A DNA stretch of 5,673 nt from Candidatus Omnitrophota bacterium (GTDB lineage Bacteria; Omnitrophota; Gorgyraeia; JABMRN01; RBG-13-46-9): positions 1-5,673 of the forward strand of contig JADHYL010000028.1 in the NCBI GenBank assembly GCA_016782495.1, given 5' to 3'. Below, in pieces: positions 1 through 5,171 of the stretch. Within the stretch, counting starts at the first letter, position 1. The number at the start of each line of letters is the position of its first letter. Both the position numbers and the translations under genes were made by a program. Under the pieces are notes generated by a model, which saw only the letters and a list, made by a program, of their open reading frames with translations, made no database searches and was not told the origin of the DNA.

Positions 1-2
1 TT

Positions 3-428
3 GGCGATAAAAAGGGGTGGTTCAGAGTGTATTTCCTTTTCGGGGAGATAATACCATGCTGGTGGGATAACGAGACTTACAAGTACAGCTCTGTCACCTT
101 GAGAGACCTTTATAACTATAAGCTTCTTTCGCTTGCGAGGATAACATCGGAAATAGCCAGAGTAACCGATATGGATTTTTTCTCTTCTGAAATAGCCGTT
201 GTAGGCAAAGGCAAAAACAGGCGTTTTGTCGCCATAGACTATGTAAACGACCAACCGGAACTTTGCGTGCGCACCAAGGAAGCGGGCGGCGGACCGGTTC
301 CCGAGGTCGTGCAGCATGTGGCGGAAAGAATCGCTAATGTTGCCTGGCGCATGTCAAAAGACATTCCAGTAGGAATTTACCGTTCGATATGGCTCGCTAA
401 AGCAAAGCTGGAAGATGAGAGTATTTAG
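3..428 (+). CDS. ATP-grasp-like ligase, C-terminal part (5' end outside window)
   Basis: The reading frame is open from the first bases, and the in-frame GTG at 27 is probably internal: the upstream codons read GDKKGWFR and run smoothly into VYFLFGEIIPCWWDN. About 141 residues are visible. The stretch FVAIDYVNDQPEL followed by GGGPVPEVVQHVAERIA resembles the end of ATP-grasp folds, where an acidic residue and Asn (here D and N of IDYVND) hold Mg-ATP. ATP-grasp enzymes join a carboxylate to an amine or thiol through an acyl-phosphate. The nucleotide-binding N-terminal and central parts lie outside the window, so substrate and exact family cannot be named. The gene ends 14 nt inside the next gene, an LD-carboxypeptidase homologue, so the two are probably co-translated. 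The ATP-grasp assignment rests on motif resemblance only; it could be another ligase-like hypothetical protein. Confidence 0.6.
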   Translation, partial: GDKKGWFRVYFLFGEIIPCWWDNETYKYSSVTLRDLYNYKLLSLARITSEIARVTDMDFFSSEIAVVGKGKNRRFVAIDYVNDQPELCVRTKEAGGGPVPEVVQHVAERIANVAWRMSKDIPVGIYRSIWLAKAKLEDESI

Positions 429-1356
429 CCCCAGAAAACCGCAAGTTCTTCGAAGAGGGGACACTATAGGAATTGTTGCTCCCGCCTGGTCTTTCGATCC
501 CAAATATTTTAAAAAAGGCGTGGAAAAATTAAAAAAGCTCGGCTTCAAAGTCAAATATGACCGGTCAATATTCAGTAAATACTGGTCAATGGCAGGTTAT
601 GACGAAAGAAGAGCAGAGCTTATAAACCGCATGTTTGCCGATAAGGAAGTGAAGGCCATATTTTGCGCGAAAGCGGGATATGGTTCCATGAGAACGATAC
701 CGTATCTCAATAAAAAAATTATAAAAAGAAATCCTAAAATATTCCTTGGATATAGCGACATCACGGTGCTACTCATGTATCTTTATAAGACCTTCGGCAT
801 GGTTGTTTTTCACGGGCCTGTCGTATCCGGAGAAATACATAAAAGCATGAATCCCATCACGCTGAAGTACCTCCTCAGAGCCGTTACCCAAACTGTTCCT
901 CTCGGCAAGTTAAAATTTTCCACGATGCGATCGTTAAGGACGGGCAAGGCTACCGGAATTTTAGTAGGCGGGAACATGTCGCTTGTCATGAGCGCGATAG
1001 GAACCCCTTACGATATCGACACAAGCGGAAAAATACTTTTTCTCGAAGACATAGGGGAAGACTTGGAGAGCATAGACGATTATCTTATACAGCTTAAACT
1101 CGCAGGGAAATTCAAAAAAATCAGGGGGCTTGTCTTCGGAAGAATGATAAAATGCCTCGACCATTCGGGAAGAAAGTATATAATAGAATACATACTTGAT
1201 GACATATTGAGCGATTTGAATGTGCCGATAATTTATGGTTTTCCTTCTGGTCACAGGCACGCGGGAGATGTTAACGTCACGCTGCCTATGGGCGTTTCAG
1301 TAACCCTGGACGGTTATAAGGCGAGTTTAACCGTAAACGAACCCGGCGTAAGCTAA
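415..1356 (+). CDS. S66-family LD-carboxypeptidase (LdcA/MccF-like)
   Basis: This is a complete 313-residue protein, the normal size for peptidase family S66. The family signatures are in order: RRGDTIGIVAPA near the N-terminus (14-24), AKAGYGSMR (85-93), GYSDIT with the expected nucleophile Ser114, LEDIGE with Glu211, and PSGHRH with His280. These match the Ser-Glu-His triad of the family. LdcA enzymes remove the terminal D-Ala from murein tetrapeptides in the cytoplasm during cell-wall recycling; MccF relatives cleave microcin C-type peptide nucleotides. No signal peptide or membrane segment is visible, so a cytosolic location is inferred. The usual RGGYG-type loop reads KAGYG here. The ATG at 415 is chosen because the conserved N-terminal motif follows at the normal distance; it overlaps the upstream gene, and its ribosome site (GAAG just before) is poor, suggesting coupling. 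Which S66 substrate it uses cannot be told. Confidence 0.9.
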   Translation: MRVFSPRKPQVLRRGDTIGIVAPAWSFDPKYFKKGVEKLKKLGFKVKYDRSIFSKYWSMAGYDERRAELINRMFADKEVKAIFCAKAGYGSMRTIPYLNKKIIKRNPKIFLGYSDITVLLMYLYKTFGMVVFHGPVVSGEIHKSMNPITLKYLLRAVTQTVPLGKLKFSTMRSLRTGKATGILVGGNMSLVMSAIGTPYDIDTSGKILFLEDIGEDLESIDDYLIQLKLAGKFKKIRGLVFGRMIKCLDHSGRKYIIEYILDDILSDLNVPIIYGFPSGHRHAGDVNVTLPMGVSVTLDGYKASLTVNEPGVS

Positions 1357-1399
1357 AAAGAAACCGCTCAGTATTCCGCCCAAGGAAATACTCTCGCTC

Positions 1400-1419
1400 C
1401 CGGCCGGTAATAATTATTA
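1400..1419. promoter_or_regulatory. Paired palindromes upstream of the glycosyltransferase operon
   Basis: In the 96-nt gap between the carboxypeptidase and the first glycosyltransferase, the perfect palindrome CCGGCCGG (1400-1407) abuts a second perfect palindrome, TAATAATTATTA (1408-1419). The AT-rich one could hold part of a promoter -10 region or an operator, but no convincing -35/-10 pair is seen. A weak hairpin lies just upstream (AGTATT 1370-1375 with AATACT 1387-1392) without a T-run. A regulatory role is inference only. Confidence 0.2.
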
Positions 1420-1452
1420 AATGATGATCGCAAAGAAACTTTAAAGGATGTT

Positions 1453-2532
1453 ATGAAAATAGCGATAATCGCGCCTCCCTGGATACCGATACCTCCGCCG
1501 AAGTACGGGGGAATCGAGCTTGTGGTATATAATCTCGTGGAGGGGCTTGTTGAGCTGGGCGAGGAGGTTATTCTTTTCGGGCCCAAGGACTCAAAGGTTT
1601 CCTGCAAGGTGTGCCCTTATCTCGAGAGCCCGCTATATTTCGGATTGGATTCCCCGGAAGACGAGAAATCTTTTGTCGCGGAACTTTCATCCAAATACGC
1701 CTACGCGCGCGCAAGCTACGAAAAAGTAGATATAATACACGATCACACGCTTTACAATTTCGCGACAAAAGTACCTACAATACACACGGTGCACGGCGGC
1801 GCGACCGAAGGCGCCATAAAAGAGTGCGTGGAATTGGCCAAGAATCCTAAAAATCATTTCATAGCGATTTCAAAAAGGCAGAAAGAGCTTTACTCCATGC
1901 TCAATCCCGATATCAAGTTTCTGGATGTCATTCCGCACGCGGTTGACGTGAAGGCCATTGGGTGGAGCAAAGATAAAGAGGATTTTTTCCTTTTCGTGGG
2001 AAGGGCGAGCTGGCAGAAAGGCATCGATTTAGCCGTCAGCGTTGCAAACAAAGCCAAACTGGGGTTGGTCATGGCGGTTAAAATGGCAGAAACGTACGAA
2101 AAAGAATTTTTCAAGAAAGAGATAGAGCCCTTACTGGAAAAGCACCCGAAAGACATTTTATTACAGCTATACGGGGAAGTCTCGCGCGAATTTTTATTCG
2201 GGCTATTCAGACGCGCTAAAGGCACGCTCTTTACAAGTCACTGGGAAGAGCCCTTTGGCCTCGTCATGCTGGAATCGATGGCCTGCGGAACGCCCGTTAT
2301 CGCTTTGAAAAGGGGCGCAGCGCCCGAGATAATAATCGACGGAAAAACAGGCATTCTTGTCAACACCGCCGAAGAGATGGTAGAGGCGACGAAGAGGGTA
2401 GGCATTCTTAAACCGGAAGACTGTCGCAGGCACGCGGAGGAAAATTTCTCCAGGCAAAAAATGGCGAAAAATTATCTTAAAGCATATAAGAAAGCGCTTT
2501 CTTTGAGCGGCGCGAAAAAGGCGGCGGTATGA
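1453..2532 (+). CDS. Glycosyltransferase family 4 (GT-B fold), copy 1
   Basis: This 359-residue protein has the layout of retaining GT4 (WecG/RfaB-type) glycosyltransferases, which move a sugar from a nucleotide-sugar donor to an acceptor at the cytoplasmic face of the membrane. The N-terminal Rossmann half starts MKIAIIAPPWIPIPPPKYGGIE, with the glycine-rich acceptor/donor loop. DIIHDHT (93-99) and TVHG (112-115) follow. The C-terminal half begins with FFLFVGRASWQKGIDLA (178-194; Arg184 and Lys189 are the usual phosphate-binding residues). The E-x7-E motif is Glu266 to Glu274 in EEPFGLVMLESMACGTPVIA. The start ATG is supported by AAAGGA at 1443-1448. It is about 59% identical to the next gene without any gap up to residue 351; only the last eight residues (basic, LSGAKKAAV-like) are extra. 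Donor and acceptor are unknown; cell-envelope polysaccharide or glycolipid synthesis is inferred. Confidence 0.93.
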   Translation: MKIAIIAPPWIPIPPPKYGGIELVVYNLVEGLVELGEEVILFGPKDSKVSCKVCPYLESPLYFGLDSPEDEKSFVAELSSKYAYARASYEKVDIIHDHTLYNFATKVPTIHTVHGGATEGAIKECVELAKNPKNHFIAISKRQKELYSMLNPDIKFLDVIPHAVDVKAIGWSKDKEDFFLFVGRASWQKGIDLAVSVANKAKLGLVMAVKMAETYEKEFFKKEIEPLLEKHPKDILLQLYGEVSREFLFGLFRRAKGTLFTSHWEEPFGLVMLESMACGTPVIALKRGAAPEIIIDGKTGILVNTAEEMVEATKRVGILKPEDCRRHAEENFSRQKMAKNYLKAYKKALSLSGAKKAAV

Positions 2533-3584
2533 AAATAGCTGTAATAGCCCCGCCTTGGATTCCGGTTCCTCCTCCAAGATACGGAGGCATAGAGCTCGTC
2601 ATACACAACCTCGTAGAGGGGTTAAAGGCCATGGGCGAGGATGTTACGCTTTTTGCGCCCAAGGACACAAGTGTTTCCTGCCGTTTTATACAATACATGA
2701 GCTCTAAGTTTCATTTCGGCCTGGATTCGTCCACGCGCGCCAAAAGGTTTGTCGGAGAGCTGGCGGATAAATACGCATTTTCGATGGCGGCAGGCGAAGG
2801 CGCGGATATAGTCCATTGTCATACGCTGGGCACGCCGACTGTAGACATACCTACGCTTTATACGCTTCACGGGCCGGCAAACGAGGCAACCGTTATGAGA
2901 TGCGCGGAACTTTCAAAAAACCCTAGTAACCATTTTGTTTCTATATCAGACAGGCAAAAGGAGCTTTACCTTGCCCTGAACGACAAAATTAATTTTGCAG
3001 CCACGGTTCATAACTCGGTCAACACGAAAGCGATTGAGTGGAAAAGGACAAAAGAGGACTTTTTCCTTTTTGTGGGAAGGGTTAACTGGGAAAAAGGGCT
3101 TGACCTTGCGATCCGCGTAGCCACTAGGGCCGGCGTTAATCTTGTAATGGCCGTCAAAATGACCGAGGACTTTGAAAAAGAGTTCTTCAGAAAAGAAATC
3201 CTGCCGTGGATAGACAAATATCCGGAGCACCTTTTCTTCCAGTTTCACAAGGAAATACCAAGGCACATGATATTTAACCTTCTGAAAAGGGCAAAGTGCA
3301 CTCTTTTCACCAGCCAGTGGGAGGAGCCATTTGGCCTGGTCATGATAGAATCAATGGCCTGCGGCACGCCTGTCATAGCGCTACGGCGCGGAGCGGCGCC
3401 GGAGGTTATTGTGGATGGGAAAACAGGGTTTCTGGTAAATACGGAAGATGAAATGGTCGATGTGATGAAAAAGGTCGATAAGATCAAGCCGACGCATTGC
3501 CGAAAACATGTCGAGAAAAATTTCTCGCGGGAAAAAATGGCAAAGGACTACCTTGCCGCATACAAGAAGGTGTTAAAAAAATGA
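2529..3584 (+). CDS. Glycosyltransferase family 4 (GT-B fold), copy 2
   Basis: This 351-residue paralogue of the preceding gene starts at an ATG that overlaps that gene's TGA by four bases, so the two are translationally coupled. The same elements fall at the same residue numbers: PPPRYGGIE (14-22), ADIVHCHT (92-99), FVGRVNWEKG (181-190, Arg184 and Lys189), and E266-x7-E274 in EEPFGLVMIESMACGTPVIA. The acceptor-side N-terminal half and the stretch at 151-170 differ most between the copies, while the donor-binding C-terminal motifs are nearly the same. That pattern suggests two enzymes sharing a donor type but acting on different or successive acceptors; this is inference. No signal peptide or transmembrane helix is seen, so it should be cytosolic or peripheral to the membrane. 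Its own stop overlaps the start of the MarC gene. The specific sugar cannot be read from sequence. Confidence 0.93.
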   Translation: MKIAVIAPPWIPVPPPRYGGIELVIHNLVEGLKAMGEDVTLFAPKDTSVSCRFIQYMSSKFHFGLDSSTRAKRFVGELADKYAFSMAAGEGADIVHCHTLGTPTVDIPTLYTLHGPANEATVMRCAELSKNPSNHFVSISDRQKELYLALNDKINFAATVHNSVNTKAIEWKRTKEDFFLFVGRVNWEKGLDLAIRVATRAGVNLVMAVKMTEDFEKEFFRKEILPWIDKYPEHLFFQFHKEIPRHMIFNLLKRAKCTLFTSQWEEPFGLVMIESMACGTPVIALRRGAAPEVIVDGKTGFLVNTEDEMVDVMKKVDKIKPTHCRKHVEKNFSREKMAKDYLAAYKKVLKK

Positions 3585-4159
3585 ATAATTTAATGCTGGC
3601 TTTCATACCGCTATTTGTAGCCGTAGACGCAATAGGGGTGCTACCAATTTTTGTATCTCTTACGGCAGGACTTTCGGCCAAAGAAAAGAGCAAAATTGTA
3701 GTTCAATCCGTCATAACTGCGCTATGTCTGGCCGTCGGTTTTGTATTCCTGGGAAAAGCTGTTTTTAAAATCCTTGCCATAAGTATAGGGGATTTTATGA
3801 TAGCCGGCGGAATTTTACTTTTTTGCATCGCAATAATAGACCTTTTAAGCCCTAATAAAAGGAGGCGCATACCCTCAAGCGAATTGGGTTTTGTGCCTTT
3901 GGGCACTCCTTTAATAGTGGGCCCTGCGGTTTTGACAACCTCGCTTTTAATGCTTGACGCTTATGGCCTTAGGGTAACATTGCTAGCGGTTTTGGTTAAT
4001 ATAATACTCGCCGGCATTATTTTTCTATTTTCGCAAATGCTTATAAAGGTCCTTGGCGTTAGTGGCTCAAGAGCGCTTTCTAAAATTACAAGTCTCCTCT
4101 TGGCGGCCATAGCGGTCATGATGGTGAGAAAAGGCGTGTATTATATACTGAATCTGTAA
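3581..4159 (+). CDS. MarC family integral membrane protein
   Basis: A 192-residue, very hydrophobic protein with about six membrane segments (roughly 4-28, 39-60, 68-89, 109-127, 130-152 and 168-190), matching the size and topology of the MarC family. Family landmarks are IGVLPIFVSLT (18-28) and PLGTPLIVGPAVLTT (106-120); a basic loop NKRRRIPSSE sits between helices 3 and 4. The usual N-terminal NPIG is DAIG here. E. coli MarC was once tied to antibiotic resistance, but that link was not upheld and the family's function is unknown; some treat it as a transporter. The ATG at 3581 is chosen over upstream in-frame starts because it forms ATGA with the stop of the glycosyltransferase, and AGAAGG lies about 10 nt upstream. 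Coupling to two glycosyltransferases hints at an envelope role, but this is inference. Confidence 0.9.
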   Translation: MNNLMLAFIPLFVAVDAIGVLPIFVSLTAGLSAKEKSKIVVQSVITALCLAVGFVFLGKAVFKILAISIGDFMIAGGILLFCIAIIDLLSPNKRRRIPSSELGFVPLGTPLIVGPAVLTTSLLMLDAYGLRVTLLAVLVNIILAGIIFLFSQMLIKVLGVSGSRALSKITSLLLAAIAVMMVRKGVYYILNL

Positions 4160-4208
4160 GATCAACCTTTTCTGTAAACACGCCGAAGAAGACCCACGGC
4201 CAATTAGC

Positions 4209-4237
4209 TTGACTTTCAAAATAGCGGTTGTTATAAT
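4209..4237 (+). promoter_or_regulatory. Sigma-70-type promoter of the tRNA cluster
   Basis: TTGACT (4209-4214) and a perfect TATAAT (4232-4237) are separated by exactly 17 nt. Transcription would start near 4243-4245, about 14 nt before tRNA-Pro. It can drive tRNA-Pro, the intron-bearing tRNA-Arg and, by read-through, tRNA-His. It is the only strong promoter seen in the window. The gap from 4160 to 4208 shows no clear terminator for the upstream operon. Confidence 0.85.
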
Positions 4238-4257
4238 CTAAAAAAAAGCAATATAGG

Positions 4258-4332
4258 CGGGGAGTAGCGCAGTTTGGCTAGCGCGCGTGGTTTGGGACCA
4301 CGAGGTCGTGGGTTCAAATCCCACCTTCCCGA
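4258..4332 (+). tRNA. tRNA-Pro (UGG)
   Basis: A full cloverleaf can be drawn. The acceptor is CGGGGAG with CTTCCCG (one G-T pair), the anticodon stem CGTGG/CCACG closes the loop TTTGGGA with anticodon TGG, and the T-arm is GTGGG-TTCAAAT-CCCAC. The discriminator is A at 4332 and no CCA is encoded (CTC follows), so a CCA-adding enzyme is needed. It lies 29 nt upstream of tRNA-Arg and directly downstream of the promoter at 4209-4237. Confidence 0.97.
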
Positions 4333-4520
4333 CTCCTTATAAGCAATTAGAATAAATAGGTGGGCCCGTAGCTCAGTTGGATAGAGCATCTGCCTTTCAA
4401 CTTGGGAGCCTTCATGAGGAAACAAACTTATGAAGTGGATGTGGCTATATGCAAGGACACCCTTAAGTAAAACAGGGCTATTTGCAGGCAACCGCCGAAA
4501 ACGAGGTTAATTCGCCAGGA

Positions 4521-4526
4521 AGGAGG
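4521..4526 (+). promoter_or_regulatory. Ribosome binding site of the intron endonuclease
   Basis: AGGAGG lies 5 nt before ATG 4532. The in-frame GTG at 4526 overlaps this site and so cannot be the real start; ATG 4532 is chosen. The site lies just after the P6 strand of the ribozyme, so folding of the intron may affect access by ribosomes (inference). Confidence 0.8.
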
Positions 4527-4531
4527 TGAAA

Positions 4532-4990
4532 ATGCACCACACGAAGCATAAAGGAGATTTGGGATTAGCCAAAGTTATTGGCGATCTCATAAAAAAAGGA
4601 CATGTTCCATGTGTTCCGCTATCTGAACATCAGCCCTATGATCTTGTAGCCGTGCTAATAGATGGTTCAATTATAAGATTGCAAGTCAAATATGCAACGT
4701 TAAAAAATAATGGAACCGTTGAAGTACGTTTTAGAAGAAATTGGTCTGATAAGAAAGGGGTTCACACGGAATGGTATAACAAAAATGAGTTCGACTACTA
4801 TGCCATTTATTGCCCCGAAAAGGATGTAGTTCTTTATGTCCCTAATGCTCCCGACTGTCCAAAAGCAATACGTTTTGACAGGGCAGCAAATAATCAAAAG
4901 CAGAGTGTAAAATGGGCGAACGATTACCTCGAGATAAAGCGAGAGTCCTCAGAGACTATACGCCACACACCTGAAATGGTGAAGACATAG
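4532..4990 (+). CDS. Intron-encoded PD-(D/E)XK homing endonuclease
   Basis: A 152-residue protein inside the group I intron. It fits the intron-associated PD-(D/E)XK endonucleases typified by I-Ssp6803I, encoded in the tRNA-fMet intron of Synechocystis at similar length. The N-terminal helix is HKGDLGLAKVIGDLIKKGH (6-24), followed by VPLSEHQPYDLVAVL (28-42) and IIRLQVKYA (47-55). Asp37 of PYDL, then Gln51 and Lys53 of QVK, form the catalytic core; the E of the classical motif is Q, as in I-Ssp6803I. FDYYAIYC (87-94) is the usual following strand. It would cut intronless tRNA-Arg genes at the anticodon so that repair copies the intron in. The last about 12 codons and the TAG stop (4988-4990) are also P7, P3 and P8 strands of the ribozyme. 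The frame is intact with all key residues, so the enzyme is probably active. Confidence 0.92.
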   Translation: MHHTKHKGDLGLAKVIGDLIKKGHVPCVPLSEHQPYDLVAVLIDGSIIRLQVKYATLKNNGTVEVRFRRNWSDKKGVHTEWYNKNEFDYYAIYCPEKDVVLYVPNAPDCPKAIRFDRAANNQKQSVKWANDYLEIKRESSETIRHTPEMVKT

Positions 4991-5087
4991 TCCAGACCGC
5001 AATTCCATATAGTAAGGAAGCTAGAGAAATCTAGTGCGGTAAGCTAAGCAGAGGGTCGCGTGTTCGAATCACGCCGGGCCTGCCAAC

Positions 5088-5102
5088 TTTTGCGAAGCAA
5101 AA
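5088..5102 (+). terminator. Possible weak hairpin after tRNA-Arg
   Basis: TTTTGC-GAA-GCAAAA forms a 6-bp hairpin three bases after the tRNA CCA. A second hairpin, GTCGG-CAAT-CCGAC, lies at 5120-5133. Neither is followed by a real T-run, so intrinsic termination is doubtful; they may be processing signals or chance. The rest of the 97-nt gap before tRNA-His shows no clear gene. Confidence 0.25.
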
Positions 5103-5171
5103 ATTGATCCTGAAGCAATGTCGGCAATCCGACGAATAGGAGGGTTGACCATTGACGAAGGATCTGGATTT

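Larger units (their letters stand above)
4397..5043 (+). ncRNA. Group I self-splicing intron, mobile, in tRNA-Arg anticodon
   Basis: This 647-nt ribozyme needs only guanosine and Mg to excise itself. Pairings drawn by hand: the guide 4401-4410 pairs through 4406-4408 with C32-U34 of the 5' exon (P1, U-G at the splice site; a C-C mismatch then a G-C follow) and through 4401-4405 with CTAAG of the 3' exon (P10). P2 is 4411-4418 with 4427-4434. P3 is TGTGGC 4440-4445 with GCCACA 4962-4967. P4 is TGCAA 4450-4454 with TTGCA 4482-4486. P5 is 4460-4463 with 4474-4477. P6 is 4490-4493 with 4505-4508. P7 is GACTAT 4954-4959 with ATAGTC 4987-4992. P8 is 4968-4971 with 4978-4981. P9 is ACCGCA 4996-5001 with TGCGGT 5035-5040, and holds a CTAGA-GAAA-TCTAG hairpin with a GNRA loop. 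The last base is G, as required. The long insert between P6 and P7 holds the endonuclease gene. Subgroup not assigned. Confidence 0.93.
4362..5085 (+). tRNA. tRNA-Arg (UCU), split by a group I intron
   Basis: The exons are 4362-4396 and 5044-5085. Joined, they give a good cloverleaf: acceptor GGGCCCG with CGGGCCT (first pair G-U), D-stem GCTC/GAGC, anticodon stem TCTGC/GCAGA, loop CTTCTAA, T-arm GCGTG-TTCGAAT-CACGC, discriminator G and an encoded CCA at 5083-5085. The anticodon loop with anticodon TCT is typical of bacterial tRNA-Arg(UCU). The junction lies between T34 (4396) and C35 (5044), inside the anticodon. This choice is fixed by three things: group I introns follow a U and end in G, the U34 would form the standard U-G pair with the guide, and the 3' exon CTAAG pairs with the adjacent guide bases. 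Reading TTC (Glu) through the unspliced sequence, or TTT (Lys) with another junction, breaks these rules. The tRNA is functional only after splicing. Confidence 0.93.

Noticed and set aside
1368..1607. Minus-strand frames opposite the glycosyltransferase starts
   Set aside because: They appear opposite both paralogues because the sense sequence is conserved; no family features of their own.
1520..1850. Overlapping plus-strand frames within the first glycosyltransferase
   Set aside because: Arg-rich, low-complexity products in other frames of a clear gene; shadows.
3497..3580. Longer MarC start extending 28 codons upstream
   Set aside because: The extension lies inside the glycosyltransferase gene, adds a polar non-family segment, and the ATG at 3581 makes the typical ATGA overlap.
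4172..4200. GCCG...CGGC inverted repeat after MarC as terminator
   Set aside because: Only four base pairs, a long loop and no T-run.
4389..4405. Unspliced reading as tRNA-Glu (anticodon TTC)
   Set aside because: The sequence after CTTTCAA does not continue the anticodon stem; the matching GCAGA strand lies about 650 nt away, after an intron that must end in G, giving anticodon TCT.
4231..4491. Minus-strand 86-residue frame containing WDLNPRPRGPKPRALAK
   Set aside because: It is the antisense reading of tRNA-Pro and the first part of the intron; such peptides are a well-known artefact of tRNA genes.
4526..4531. GTG start for the endonuclease
   Set aside because: It overlaps the AGGAGG ribosome site; ATG 4532 has proper spacing.
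4397..5043. Group II intron or archaeal-type tRNA intron
   Set aside because: No reverse transcriptase, no domain V-like hairpin or GUGYG start; no bulge-helix-bulge; P3, P7 and terminal G fit group I.
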